In this document: in pieces, positions 23,570 through 32,674 of the stretch | How the letters are laid out: each line of letters begins with the position of its first letter | Position numbering within the stretch: the stretch's first letter is position 1 | Source: Streptomyces sp. S3(2020) | GTDB taxonomy: Bacteria; Actinomycetota; Actinomycetes; Streptomycetales; Streptomycetaceae | Direction of reading: 5' to 3' | DNA: 55,942 bases | NCBI RefSeq assembly: GCF_013044505.1 | Contig: NZ_JABERD010000046.1 | Coordinates: 1 to 55,942, forward strand | Made by a program: the position numbers and the translations under genes | The notes under the pieces: generated by a model | Databases searched by the model: none | What the model saw: the letters and a program-made list of their open reading frames with translations, nothing else | Told to the model about the DNA's origin: nothing

Positions 23570-24673
23570 GTGCCTGCAAAATCCGCTCTTCGCCGCACCT
23601 TCGCGGTCATAGCCGCGCTCCCCCTTCTCACCCTCGCCGCCTGCGGTTACGGCTCCGAGGCGAAGGACGACGACACCGCCAAGGTCGCTGCCGGGGCCGA
23701 GAAGATCGAAGGACTCGACTCCGTCAAGATCGGTTACTTCGGCAACCTGACGCACGGCACCGCGCTGGTCGCCAACCAGAAGGGCTTCTTCCAGAAGGAG
23801 CTCGGCGCCACGAAGGCTTCGTACGCGACCTTCAACGCGGGCCCGTCCGAGATCGAGGCCCTCAACTCCAAGTCGATCGACATCGGCTGGATCGGCCCCT
23901 CCCCGGCGATCAACGGCTACACCAAGTCCGACGGCAAGAACCTGAAGATCATCGGCGGTTCGGCGTCCGGCGGTGTGAAGCTCGTGGTCAACCCGGACAA
24001 GATCAAGTCCCTGAAGGACGTCAAGGGCAAGAAGATCGCGACCCCGCAGCTGGGCAACACGCAGGACGTGGCGTTCCTCAACTGGATCGCGGACCAGGGC
24101 TGGGACGTCGACGCGCAGAGCGGCAAGGGTGACGTCACCGTCGTCCGTACCGACAACAAGATCACCCCGGACGCCTACAAGGCCGGTTCCATCGACGGTG
24201 CCTGGGTGCCGGAGCCGACCGCGTCGAAGCTGGTCGCCGAGGGCGGCAAGGTGCTGCTGGACGAGGCGTCGCTGTGGCCCGACAAGAAGTTCGTGATCAC
24301 GAACATCATCGTGCGCCAGGACTTCCTCAAGGAGCACCCGAAGGTCGTCGAGGCGGTCCTGAAGGCCGCGGTGGAGACCAACAAGTGGATCAACGCCAAC
24401 CCTGACGAGGCGAAGGCGGCGGCCAACAAGCAGCTGGGCATCGACTCGGGCAAGGAGCTGCCGGCCGACGTCCTGGACCCGGCGTGGAAGTCGATCCAGT
24501 TCACCAACGACCCGCTGGCCGCCACCCTCAACACCGAGGCGGAGCACGCGGTCAAGGCCGGTCTGCTGGAGCAGCCGAACCTGAAGGACATCTACGACCT
24601 GACGATCCTCAACAAGGTCCTCAAGGCCGCGGGCGAGAGCACGGTCAGCGCCGCCGGTCTCGGCACCAGCTGA
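23570..24673 (+). CDS. Sulfonate-type ABC transporter substrate-binding lipoprotein
   Basis: 367-residue SsuA/TauA-like binding protein. The signal peptide RRTFAVIAALPLLTLAAC ends in a lipobox (LAAC), so it should be lipid-anchored outside the membrane. The mature part starts the NMT1/SsuA fold at VKIGYFGNLTHGTALVANQKG, with FNAGPSEIEALNSKSIDIGWIGPSP and DGAWVPEPTASKL further on. GTG at 23570 was chosen because GAGAGGA precedes it and the lipobox then sits near residue 24; a frame extension to 23537 has no ribosome site. Its place behind cysDN suggests sulfonate or sulfate-ester uptake. Confidence 0.9.
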   Translation: MPAKSALRRTFAVIAALPLLTLAACGYGSEAKDDDTAKVAAGAEKIEGLDSVKIGYFGNLTHGTALVANQKGFFQKELGATKASYATFNAGPSEIEALNSKSIDIGWIGPSPAINGYTKSDGKNLKIIGGSASGGVKLVVNPDKIKSLKDVKGKKIATPQLGNTQDVAFLNWIADQGWDVDAQSGKGDVTVVRTDNKITPDAYKAGSIDGAWVPEPTASKLVAEGGKVLLDEASLWPDKKFVITNIIVRQDFLKEHPKVVEAVLKAAVETNKWINANPDEAKAAANKQLGIDSGKELPADVLDPAWKSIQFTNDPLAATLNTEAEHAVKAGLLEQPNLKDIYDLTILNKVLKAAGESTVSAAGLGTS

Positions 24674-24708
24674 CGTAGATCCCCACGAGTTCCCAGGAGG
24701 TGACGACC

Positions 24709-25494
24709 ATGGCCACGACCACGACTCTCGCCAAGGCCACCGAGACGGTCGAGTACGCGGCACGTCTCGACCACGTCTCGAAGTCCTTCGCGACACCGGG
24801 CGGGCAGCAGCTCGTCCTGGACGACATCACCATCGATGTCGCGCCGGGTGAGTTCGTCACCCTCCTGGGGGCTTCGGGCTGCGGCAAGTCCACGCTGCTG
24901 AACCTGGTGGCGGGCCTCGACCAGCCCAGCGCGGGCTCCATCACGACGGACGGGCGCCCGGCCCTGATGTTCCAGGAGCACGCCCTGTTCCCGTGGCTGA
25001 CCGCGGGCAAGAACATCGAACTCGCCCTGAAGCTCAGGGGTGTTCCCAAGCCCGATCGCCGGCCCCGGGCCGAGGAACTGCTCGAACTGGTGCGGCTGAA
25101 GGGCGCGTACGACAAGCGGGTGCACGAGCTGTCGGGCGGTATGCGCCAGCGTGCGGCGCTGGCGCGGGCGCTCGCCCAGGAGAGCAACCTGCTGCTGATG
25201 GACGAGCCGTTCTCGGCGCTCGACGCCATCACCCGGGACGTGCTGCACGACGAGCTGACCCGTATCTGGGAGGAGACCGGGCTCTCCGTCCTGTTCGTCA
25301 CGCACAACGTGCGCGAGGCGGTGCGGCTCGCGCAGCGCGTCATCCTGCTGTCCTCGCGTCCGGGCCGGATCGCCCGCGAGTGGGCGGTCGACATCCCGCA
25401 GCCGCGCCGTATCGAGGACGCGCCGGTCGCCGAACTGTCCCTTGAGATCACCGATGTACTGCGTGGGGAGATCCGCCGTCATGGCCAGCACTGA
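24709..25494 (+). CDS. Sulfonate-type ABC transporter ATP-binding protein
   Basis: 261-residue ATPase of the SsuB/TauB group. Walker A is GASGCGKSTL, the Q-loop MFQEHALFPWLT, the signature LSGGMRQRAALARALA, Walker B LLLMDEPFSALDA, and the H-loop VTHNV. The ATG at 24709 has AGGAGG 8 nt upstream. It overlaps the permease gene by 14 nt. Confidence 0.94.
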   Translation: MATTTTLAKATETVEYAARLDHVSKSFATPGGQQLVLDDITIDVAPGEFVTLLGASGCGKSTLLNLVAGLDQPSAGSITTDGRPALMFQEHALFPWLTAGKNIELALKLRGVPKPDRRPRAEELLELVRLKGAYDKRVHELSGGMRQRAALARALAQESNLLLMDEPFSALDAITRDVLHDELTRIWEETGLSVLFVTHNVREAVRLAQRVILLSSRPGRIAREWAVDIPQPRRIEDAPVAELSLEITDVLRGEIRRHGQH

Positions 25495-26359
25495 CACGAC
25501 ACCGGTCCAGGACACCGGGAGCGTAGAGGCGGGTCTCGACGCACTGGAGACCCACGACACCGGACGCCCGACGTTCCGGCAGACCTTCGTCAACAAGATC
25601 CTGCCGCCGATCATCGCCGTCGGTGTGCTGCTCGCGGTGTGGACCCTGCTGTACCCGGTCGTCGACAACCCCACCAAGCTGCCCTCTCCGGCGGCCGTGG
25701 GCTCGGCGTTCCAGGACGCCTGGCTGAAGGGCGATCTGCTCGGCTACATCTGGACCAGCGTCTCGCGCGGTCTGCTCGGCTTCCTGATGGCGCTGGCGAT
25801 CGGTACCCCGCTGGGTCTGCTGGTGGCGCGGGTGAAGTTCGTGCGCGCGGCGATCGGTCCGATCCTGTCCGGTCTCCAGTCCCTGCCGTCGGTGGCGTGG
25901 GTGCCGCCGGCCGTAATCTGGCTGGGTCTGAACAACTCGATGATGTACGCGGTGATCCTGCTCGGCGCGGTCCCGTCGATCGCCAACGGTCTGGTCTCCG
26001 GCGTCGACCAGATCCCGCCGCTGTTCCTGCGGGCCGGCCGCACGATGGGCGCGACCGGTCTGAAGGGCACCTGGCACATCACCCTGCCGGCGGCGCTGCC
26101 CGGCTATGTGGCGGGCATGAAGCAGGGCTGGGCGTTCTCGTGGCGCTCGCTGATGGCCGCGGAGATCATCGCCCAGTTCCCCGACCTGGGCGTGGGTCTG
26201 GGCCAGTTGCTGGAGAACGCCCGTACGGCCAGCGACATGGCGATGGTGTTCGAGGCGATCCTGCTCATCCTGTTCGTCGGTATCGCGATCGACCTGCTGA
26301 TCTTCAGCCCGCTGGAGCGGTGGGTGCTGCGCAGTCGCGGTCTGCTGGTGAAGGGGTAG
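25481..26359 (+). CDS. Sulfonate-type ABC transporter permease
   Basis: 292-residue inner-membrane subunit of the SsuC/TauC group with about six helices: IIAVGVLLAVWTLLYPVV, a pair around ISVSRGLLGFLMALAIGTPL-like sequence, and a C-terminal MVFEAILLILFVGIAIDLLIF. The cytoplasmic coupling (EAA-type) loop is RAGRTMGATGLKGTWHITLPAALPG. ATG at 25481 lies inside the ATPase gene, supporting coupling. Confidence 0.92.
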   Translation: MASTDTTPVQDTGSVEAGLDALETHDTGRPTFRQTFVNKILPPIIAVGVLLAVWTLLYPVVDNPTKLPSPAAVGSAFQDAWLKGDLLGYIWTSVSRGLLGFLMALAIGTPLGLLVARVKFVRAAIGPILSGLQSLPSVAWVPPAVIWLGLNNSMMYAVILLGAVPSIANGLVSGVDQIPPLFLRAGRTMGATGLKGTWHITLPAALPGYVAGMKQGWAFSWRSLMAAEIIAQFPDLGVGLGQLLENARTASDMAMVFEAILLILFVGIAIDLLIFSPLERWVLRSRGLLVKG

Positions 26360-26364
26360 GTCCC

Positions 26365-27105
26365 GTGCACAGGAAGCCCGTCCTGCTCGTCATCGCCCAC
26401 GGCAGCCGTGATCCACGGCATGCCGCGACGGTGCACGCTCTCGTCCGCCGGGTGCGCTCGCTGCGCCCCGGGGTGCGGGTGGAGACCGGCTTCCTGGACT
26501 TCAACATCCCCTCTGTCCAGGGGGTGTTGGAGTCGCTCGCGGCGGAGGGCGTCCGTGATGTGGTCGCCCTCCCCTTGCTGCTGACCCGCGCGTTCCACGC
26601 GAAGGCGGACATCCCCGCGGTCCTCAGGGACGCTCCGCCGCAGCTGCGGATCCGTCAGGCGGAGGTGCTGGGCCCGTCCCCGCTCCTGCTGTCGGCGCTG
26701 GAACGGCGGTTGTACGAGGCGGGGTTGACGCCCGCCGACAAGTCCTCGACCGGGGTCGTGCTGGCCTCGGCGGGGTCCACGGACCCGGAGGCGATCGCAG
26801 TGATCGCAGAAATCGCGCGGGAGTGGCGGCGCACCGGTTGGTGTGCCGTGCGGCCTGCGTTCGCCTCCGCCGCGTTGCCCCGCACCGAGGACGCGGTGCG
26901 CGAACTCCGTTCCCTGGGCTGCGAAAAGGTGGCCGTCGCGCCGTACGTCCTCGCTCCCGGCTTCCTGCCGGACCGTATCGCGCGGGGCGCGGCTGAGGCG
27001 GATGTCCTCGCGGACGTGCTCGGTTCGTCGTCCGAGGTGGCACGGGTGCTGCTGGAGCGGTACGACGAGGCACGGGTGCCGGCGCTGGCGGTTGTCGGCG
27101 CGTAG
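26365..27105 (+). CDS. CbiX-like sirohydrochlorin chelatase
   Basis: 246-residue two-domain chelatase that inserts iron into sirohydrochlorin. Each half has a chelatase core: PVLLVIAHGSRDPRHAATVHALVRRVRS with ETGFLDFNIPSVQGVLE and VVALPLLLTRAFHAKADIP, then the second repeat with ASAGSTDPEA and VAPYVLAPGFLPDRIARGA. The active-site histidine in AHGSRDP and the one in RAFHAKADIP fit CbiX/SirB. The GTG start lies 5 nt after the permease stop. In this operon it would complete siroheme for the sulfite reductase encoded at the operon's front. Confidence 0.88.
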   Translation: MHRKPVLLVIAHGSRDPRHAATVHALVRRVRSLRPGVRVETGFLDFNIPSVQGVLESLAAEGVRDVVALPLLLTRAFHAKADIPAVLRDAPPQLRIRQAEVLGPSPLLLSALERRLYEAGLTPADKSSTGVVLASAGSTDPEAIAVIAEIAREWRRTGWCAVRPAFASAALPRTEDAVRELRSLGCEKVAVAPYVLAPGFLPDRIARGAAEADVLADVLGSSSEVARVLLERYDEARVPALAVVGA

Positions 27106-27112
27106 CCGTCCG

Positions 27113-27195
27113 CGGGACGGTGGGGGCTGGTCGCGCCCACGCGGCGGTGGCCGCACATGGATACAGCCCCGCGCCCCTGGGGGGCGCTATCGGCG
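27113..27195 (-). repeat. Dispersed intergenic repeat, copy C
   Basis: On the minus strand a GCGCCCC/GGGGCGC hairpin runs into AGGGGCGCGGGGCTGTATCC, ATGTGCGGCCACCGCCGCG and GGGCGCGACCAGCCCCCACC. It lies between two convergent genes, directly 3' of the PanE-like gene and in its orientation. Confidence 0.75.
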
Positions 27196-27242
27196 CAGCT
27201 CCTGTCCTAGCCGTGTGCGCGCGTACCGTACGCGCCTCCCCT

Positions 27243-28250
27243 TCAGTACTCCGTTCCGTCGGCCAGCCGTACCAGTTCGGCCACCGGCATCGACCCCGCC
27301 GCCCGGCGCTCGCGGGCGAAGGTGTTGGCGAGGCGCTGGAGCAGGTCGTTGAGCGGGGTCGGTACGCCGTGGAGGCGGCCGAGGAGGGCGATCTCGCCGT
27401 TGAGGTAGTCGGCCTCGATGGTGCCGGTGCCGCGGGTGAGGGACTGCCAGGAGGAGCCGCCGCCGCGCGGAGTGCCGTGCAGCGGGGCGAGGAAGACCTT
27501 GTCGCCGCGGACCGCCTTCTGCTCCTCGGCGTCCGCGTACGGGATCCCGGCGGCTTCGAGGACGGCCGTGCCCTCGGCCTTGGCGCGCTCGAAGAGTGCC
27601 ACCGCCGCCGTGCTCTCCATCGGCCCGGTGACGGCCTCCAGCGCGTTCCCGAGGTTGGCCAGCAGCTTGGCGTACTGCCAGCGCGCCACGTCCGGTGTGA
27701 CCGGCGCCTCGAAGTGCGACGCCTCCAGGTCGGCGGCGATCAGCGTGGCGGTCCCGTCGGTGCCGTGCGGGTACCGGCCGAGGTGGAGGATGCCGGTGAG
27801 GGGGCTGCCGACGGCGCTGACGACACCCGGTTCGATGTAGGTGCAGGGCAGCCATACGCAGACGCCGTACACGTGCCGGAAGATCCGCAGGGCGAGCCGC
27901 TGGCTCTCCACACCGTTCTGGGCGCACAGGAGCGGCAGCCGCTCGGCCGCCGTACCGCCGCCCGCGACCGCTGCCGGGCCCCATGCCTTGAGGGCTGTCT
28001 CGCTGTCCTGGGTCTTCACGGCGAGGACGAGGACGTCGTCGGCGCGCAGCTCGCCGAGCCCGGCGGGTCCCTCGACGACCGGCAGCCGGTACGTCAGTTC
28101 GCCCTCCGGAACCCTGAGCCGTAGCCCGCCGTCCGCCAGGGCCGCGCGATGGGCGCCGCGCGCGACCAGGACGACCTCGTGCCCCGAGCCCGCGAGCCGT
28201 CCGCCGATCGTGCCGCCGACCGCCCCTGCTCCGATGATGACGTAGCGCAT
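27243..28250 (-). CDS. ApbA/PanE-like 2-dehydropantoate 2-reductase family protein
   Basis: 335-residue NADPH-dependent oxidoreductase of the ketopantoate reductase family. The nucleotide loop is MRYVIIGAGAVGGTIGGRL (GxGAVGG), followed by VLVLAVKTQDSETAL and the family signature LCAQNGVESQRLALR. The catalytic lysine is probably in WQYAKLLANLGNALEAV. The C-terminal domain ends with GTGTIEADYLNGEIALLGRLHGVPTPLN. Whether it truly acts in pantothenate synthesis is uncertain, since many actinobacterial paralogues do not. Confidence 0.9.
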   Translation of the reverse strand: MRYVIIGAGAVGGTIGGRLAGSGHEVVLVARGAHRAALADGGLRLRVPEGELTYRLPVVEGPAGLGELRADDVLVLAVKTQDSETALKAWGPAAVAGGGTAAERLPLLCAQNGVESQRLALRIFRHVYGVCVWLPCTYIEPGVVSAVGSPLTGILHLGRYPHGTDGTATLIAADLEASHFEAPVTPDVARWQYAKLLANLGNALEAVTGPMESTAAVALFERAKAEGTAVLEAAGIPYADAEEQKAVRGDKVFLAPLHGTPRGGGSSWQSLTRGTGTIEADYLNGEIALLGRLHGVPTPLNDLLQRLANTFARERRAAGSMPVAELVRLADGTEY

Positions 28251-28364
28251 GGGACGAGCCTCGCACGCTCGACCTTGTCCTTGGGCAAAGGATCGAGGCG
28301 GCGGGAGGAGCGCGGCGACAGGGTCCCGGTGCCGCCCCGTGACTCGGCGTCCTCGTACGGCAGG

Positions 28365-28913
28365 TCACTCCGCGGCGGTCATCTCCACCAGCTTGACGAC
28401 GGTGTTCCAGTTGCGGGTGGTGGCGGTCAGGCCCTTGTTCACGCGCGGCTTGGCGAGCTGTTCGGCCAGCTTGGAGCGGCCCAGGCCGTTCGGCGCGTAG
28501 AGGTAGAGGGCGCGGTCGCCGAGCCTGAACTCCTCGGGGAGGAAGGCGTCTTGGTCGATAGCGGTGAAGCGGTCCGTGTCGACCTGGCCGGAGAAGTAGG
28601 TCACGTGGAGCTGTTTGGCCTCCAACTCCGCCGCCGGGTAGGGGCAGTCGTCGACGATCGCGGCCAGGTAGGAGTGGTCGCGGACGATCACGTCGACCGG
28701 GAAGCCGAACTGCTTCTCGATCGCCGCGCCGAGCTCTGCGGCGAGGGACTCCTCGTCACCGCGGCCGGCGTCGAAGGCGGCCTGGCCGCTCTGGAGGTAG
28801 GTGCGCACACGGTCGTGGCCCAGGCCCTCCATCAGCGTGCGCAGCTCCGCCATCGGGACCTTCTTGGCGCCGCCCACGTTGATCCCGCGCAACAGCGCCG
28901 CATACGTCGTCAT
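28365..28913 (-). CDS. DUF1697 family protein
   Basis: 182-residue protein of a widespread uncharacterised family. The typical opening is TYAALLRGINVGGAKKVPMAELRTLMEGLGHDRVRTYLQSGQ, and the typical end is LGRSKLAEQLAKPRVNKGLTATTRNWNTVVKLVEM. The function is unknown. ATG at 28913 has AGGG about 8 nt upstream; a GTG at 28919 would add two residues. Confidence 0.9.
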   Translation of the reverse strand: MTTYAALLRGINVGGAKKVPMAELRTLMEGLGHDRVRTYLQSGQAAFDAGRGDEESLAAELGAAIEKQFGFPVDVIVRDHSYLAAIVDDCPYPAAELEAKQLHVTYFSGQVDTDRFTAIDQDAFLPEEFRLGDRALYLYAPNGLGRSKLAEQLAKPRVNKGLTATTRNWNTVVKLVEMTAAE

Positions 28914-29141
28914 GGGCACACCCTAGGGCGGCCCGCCCCCGACGGCCTCCCCGCAGAGCCGCCGTTAGGTGTAAGGGTCATCCTCCTCCTCAGTGAGGAG
29001 GGTGCGGGGGGTCCGAGCGGACGATTCCGCCCACCGCACTTCACCAGGCAGAACGACGAGATGACTTTATCCGCCCCATACCTTCGAATCGAACGGTGTG
29101 CGGCAGGGGGCCGCCACCACTTTCAAGGGGGCAAGCCCGTC

Positions 29142-31406
29142 ATGGGGAACGGAGAAACACGCGTGCGGGGCCTCGCGGCCCGGGCCGGCGGCTGGAGCGC
29201 CCGGCATCGCTGGGCGGCGGTCGGCATCTGGGTGCTGTTCGTGGTCCTGGCGATGGGACTCGGTTCGGCGGCGGGCCGCGTCGACGTCGACGAGAGCGAA
29301 GGCCTGAAGGGCGAGACGCACACGGCCGCGACGATCATCAAGGACGCCGACATCGACGAGCCGGCCGGTGAGACGGTCCTCGTCCAGGCCAAGGACGGTG
29401 GGCTGAAGGCGACGGACGCCGAGTTCCGGGCCGCCGTGGACGCGGTCGTCAAGGCCGTCGAGGCGACCGGCGAGGTCACGGACGTGCAGTCGCCGTACAC
29501 CGCCGACACGATCTCGAAGGACGGCCGCAGCGCGCTGGTGCAGTTCGACATGCGCGGCGACGCGGAGACCGCGTCCGAGCGGGTCGAGCCGGTGCTGAAC
29601 GCGGTCGAGAAGGTCCAGCGGGACCACTCCTCGGTGCGGATCGAGGAGATCGGCAGCGCCAGCATGCAGAAGACGTTCGACGACGCGTTCGGCGACGACT
29701 TCCAGAAGGCCGAGTACTCGGCGCTGCCCGTGGCCCTCGGCATTCTGCTCGTGGCCTTCGGCGCGCTGGTGGCGGCGCTGGTGCCGGTGCTGCTGGCGAT
29801 CACCGCGATCATGGCGACGATGGGCCTGATGGGCATCGTCAGCCATGTGATGCCGATGGGTGATGTCGCCAACTCGGTGATGCTGCTGGTCGGTCTGGCC
29901 GTCGGCGTCGACTACTGCCTGTTCTATCTGCGCCGTGAGCGTGAGGAGCGCGAGGCCGGCCGGGACGCCCAGACGGCCCTGCGGATCGCCGCCGCCACCA
30001 GTGGCCGCGCGATCATCGTCTCCGGTGTCACGGTGTGCGTGGCGATGGCGGGCATGCTGTTCACCGGGATCGCCGACTTCGAGGCGATGGGCCTGGCTTC
30101 GCTGATCGTCGTCGCCGTCGCCATGGTCGGCTCGGTGACCGTGCTGCCGGCGGTGCTGTCGCTCCTCGGCCACCGGGTCGAGAAGGGCAAGATCCCCTTC
30201 CTGCACCCGGAGAGCCGGCTGCGCCGCAACCGTGGACGCGCCAACCGGGAGAGCCGGTTCTGGACGGCCGTCCTCGGCGGTGTGCTGAAGCGGCCGATGG
30301 TCTCGGTCGTGGTCGCGGCCGGTGTGCTGCTCGCGATAGCGGCGCCCGCGGTCGGCATGAAGACCCAGAACCTCACCCTGGACCAGGAGTTCGGCGACTC
30401 GCTGCCGATCGTGCAGACCTACGACCGGGTCAACGAGGCCTTCCCCGGCGGTTCCGAGCCCGCCGAGGTGATCGTCAAGGCGGACGACATCGGCGCCCCG
30501 GAGGTGACGAACGCGCTGGCCGCCTTCAAGCAGGAGGCGATCGCCTCGGGCGCCTCGCGCGGCCCGGTGGAGATCAAGCTGCACGAGGCGCAGAACCTCG
30601 CCTTCGTGTACGTCCCGCTGGTCGGCGGCTCCGACCTCGACAAGGCGGGCGAGAGCCTGGTGAAGCTGCGGGACGAGGTGCGGCCCGCGACGCTCGGCAA
30701 GGTGGACGGCCTTGAGGCGCCGATCACCGGGCAGGTGGCCGGTTCGAAGGACTTCAACGATCAGCTGACCGGCGCGGTCGTCCCGGTCTTCGCGTTCGTC
30801 GTGGTCTTCGCCTTCCTGCTGATGCTGCTGTCGTTCCGCTCGCTGACGATCGCGATCACCTCGATCGTGCTGAACCTGCTGTCGGTGGGTGCGGCGTACG
30901 GCATCCTCGTCGCCGTCTTCCAGCACGGCTGGGGCGCGTCCCTGGTGGGCGCGGAGGGTGTGGGCGCCATCATCAGCTGGCTGCCGCTGTTCCTCTTCGT
31001 GATCCTGTTCGGCCTGTCGATGGACTACCACGTGTTCGTGGTCTCCCGGATCCGCGAGGCCCGGCTGCGCGGCCGCAGCACGAACGACGCGATCCAGCAC
31101 GGTGTGGTCACCACCGCCGGTGTCGTCACCAGTGCCGCGGTCATCATGGTCGCCGTGTTCGGGATCTTCGGCACGCTGTCCATGCAGTCCATGAAGCAGA
31201 TGGGCGTGGGCCTGGCGGCCGCGGTGCTCATCGACGCGACGATCATCCGGGGTGTGCTGCTCCCGGCGGTCATGGCACTGCTCGGTGAGCGCAACTGGTA
31301 TCTGCCCAAGTGGCTGAACCGGCTGCCGGACCTCACGCACGACGAGGCGCCGGAGGCCGTGCTGGAGTCGTCGCGGGACGACGAGAGCGACCGTGTCCCG
31401 GTCTGA
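29142..31406 (+). CDS. MMPL family (RND-type) membrane transporter
   Basis: 754-residue transporter. An N-terminal helix (WAAVGIWVLFVVLAMGLGSAAG) is followed by an extracytoplasmic domain, then five helices including VMLLVGLAVGVDYCLFYLRREREER, whose Gly-Val-Asp-Tyr motif is the MMPL proton-relay site. The second half repeats the plan, with LFGLSMDYHVFVVSRIREARLRG. MMPL proteins in actinobacteria export lipids, siderophores or antibiotics; the substrate is unknown here. ATG at 29142 is preceded by AAGGGGG. A bidirectional terminator follows. Confidence 0.92.
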   Translation: MGNGETRVRGLAARAGGWSARHRWAAVGIWVLFVVLAMGLGSAAGRVDVDESEGLKGETHTAATIIKDADIDEPAGETVLVQAKDGGLKATDAEFRAAVDAVVKAVEATGEVTDVQSPYTADTISKDGRSALVQFDMRGDAETASERVEPVLNAVEKVQRDHSSVRIEEIGSASMQKTFDDAFGDDFQKAEYSALPVALGILLVAFGALVAALVPVLLAITAIMATMGLMGIVSHVMPMGDVANSVMLLVGLAVGVDYCLFYLRREREEREAGRDAQTALRIAAATSGRAIIVSGVTVCVAMAGMLFTGIADFEAMGLASLIVVAVAMVGSVTVLPAVLSLLGHRVEKGKIPFLHPESRLRRNRGRANRESRFWTAVLGGVLKRPMVSVVVAAGVLLAIAAPAVGMKTQNLTLDQEFGDSLPIVQTYDRVNEAFPGGSEPAEVIVKADDIGAPEVTNALAAFKQEAIASGASRGPVEIKLHEAQNLAFVYVPLVGGSDLDKAGESLVKLRDEVRPATLGKVDGLEAPITGQVAGSKDFNDQLTGAVVPVFAFVVVFAFLLMLLSFRSLTIAITSIVLNLLSVGAAYGILVAVFQHGWGASLVGAEGVGAIISWLPLFLFVILFGLSMDYHVFVVSRIREARLRGRSTNDAIQHGVVTTAGVVTSAAVIMVAVFGIFGTLSMQSMKQMGVGLAAAVLIDATIIRGVLLPAVMALLGERNWYLPKWLNRLPDLTHDEAPEAVLESSRDDESDRVPV

Positions 31407-31425
31407 TTCCGCCCGTTGACCGAAG

Positions 31426-31456
31426 GCCCGTTGGTGTCCCGGGGGAACCAACGGGC
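31426..31456. terminator. Bidirectional terminator between MMPL and mgt genes
   Basis: A perfect 10-bp stem GCCCGTTGGT (31426-31435) with ACCAACGGGC (31447-31456) is flanked by GAAG/CTTTC, so both strands have a short T-run. It lies between convergent genes. Confidence 0.8.
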
Positions 31457-31470
31457 TTTCGCCTGTCCGG

Positions 31471-32667
31471 TCAGCGGGCGGGCAGTTCGGCCTCGATGAG
31501 GTCGGCTGCCCGCCGGGTGCCGCCCTCGTCGGCCATCCTGGCCTGGATCTCCTTCAGCTTCCGCGCGACCTCGGGGTCGTCCACGAGGGCGAGGGCGATG
31601 GTCCGCAGGGTCCCGGCGGTGGCCTCCTCGGTGGGGATGTGCCGGGCGACGCCGAGGGCCTGGAGCATGTCGGCGTTGCCGAACTGGTCCACGGCCTGGG
31701 GTACGGCGATCATCGGGGTGGCGGTGGCCAGTCCTTCCTGGCTGCCGCCGGCGCCGGCGTGGGTGACGAACAGGTCGGCCTGGCGCAGGATCGCCAACTG
31801 CGGTACCCACGAGCGCACTTCGACGTTCGCGGGGATGTCGCCCAGTTCGGCCGGATCCACGTTGCCGCCGATCTGGAGCACCAGATGCCAGCCCGGCAGG
31901 TCACCGAAGGCCTTCAGGCACTCCCGGTAGAAGCCGGGCTGCTTGGTGAAGGACGAGCCGAGCGACACGAGTGCCACCTTCTCGGCGTCCGCGGGCCGCT
32001 GCCAGTCGCCCTCCGCGCCGCGGTCGCCCTGGCATGCGCCGACGAAGCTGTACACGCTCTCGTCGACGCGGTCGGCGTTCGGTTGCAGCGCCTTGGGGAT
32101 CAGGGCGAGGGAGCGCGGGGGCCGGCCGGCGAAGTCGTCGGGGTGCAGGGTGATCCCGTTCTCCTCCAGCCAGGCGTGGAAGCGGGCGTAGTAGGCCTGC
32201 CCGCGTTCGGTCTTCTTCGGCTCCGCCCACATCGGCTCGGCGACCTCCTCCTCGTAGCCCTCCCAGGCGACGAGGTTCGGCGAGAGCGAGACGGCGGGCA
32301 CGCCCCAGCGGTGGGCGAGGACGCGGGCCGGGTAGGAGGTGATGTCGTGCACGACGAGATCCGGCTCGTCCCCGTCGTACGCCTCGATCAGCTGCGGGAG
32401 CGCCTGGACGGCGTCGGCGAGGAACGGCTCCACGTTGTCCAGCAGGGTGCTGCCCCACTCCTCCGGGTCGGCGCCGGGGCCGGGCAGGGTGGAGTTCCAG
32501 AGTCTGGGCTCGGCGCCGGTCGCGGCGACCTTCTCCGCGAAGGCCGGCGGGATGGCGTAGGTGACGCGGTGGCCGCGCGCGACGAGCTCCCGGATCACTT
32601 CCAGGCTCGGGTTCACGTGGCCGTGGGCGGCGATGGAGAACATGGCGATGTGTGCGGGAGTGGTCAT
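31471..32667 (-). CDS. mgt: Macrolide glycosyltransferase (MGT family)
   Basis: 398-residue GT1-type enzyme that inactivates macrolides by transferring glucose from UDP-glucose to the desosamine 2'-hydroxyl. The N-domain is HIAMFSIAAHGHVNPSLEVIRELVARGHRVTYAIP. The nucleotide-sugar signature is SWVPQLAILRQADLFVTHAGAGGSQEGL, then AVPQAVDQFGNADML. It lies 62 bp downstream of the lrm-type rRNA methyltransferase, the order described for the S. lividans lrm-mgt resistance genes. The upstream spacer holds a palindromic operator and a promoter positioned for a leaderless transcript. Confidence 0.92.
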   Translation of the reverse strand: MTTPAHIAMFSIAAHGHVNPSLEVIRELVARGHRVTYAIPPAFAEKVAATGAEPRLWNSTLPGPGADPEEWGSTLLDNVEPFLADAVQALPQLIEAYDGDEPDLVVHDITSYPARVLAHRWGVPAVSLSPNLVAWEGYEEEVAEPMWAEPKKTERGQAYYARFHAWLEENGITLHPDDFAGRPPRSLALIPKALQPNADRVDESVYSFVGACQGDRGAEGDWQRPADAEKVALVSLGSSFTKQPGFYRECLKAFGDLPGWHLVLQIGGNVDPAELGDIPANVEVRSWVPQLAILRQADLFVTHAGAGGSQEGLATATPMIAVPQAVDQFGNADMLQALGVARHIPTEEATAGTLRTIALALVDDPEVARKLKEIQARMADEGGTRRAADLIEAELPAR

Positions 32668-32674
32668 GCCATCG

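Noticed and set aside
25639..26364. In-frame extension upstream of the chelatase start
   Set aside because: It overlaps the whole permease gene in another frame; GTG 26365 directly after the permease stop fits the family.
28149..29141. Long in-frame extension upstream of the MMPL start
   Set aside because: It runs antisense through the PanE and DUF1697 genes; an ATG with a good ribosome site at 29142 starts just before the first membrane helix.
29067..31451. Minus-strand frame of 794 codons opposite the MMPL gene
   Set aside because: His/Arg/Asp-rich shadow of the transporter; no domain, and the plus-strand gene is unambiguous.
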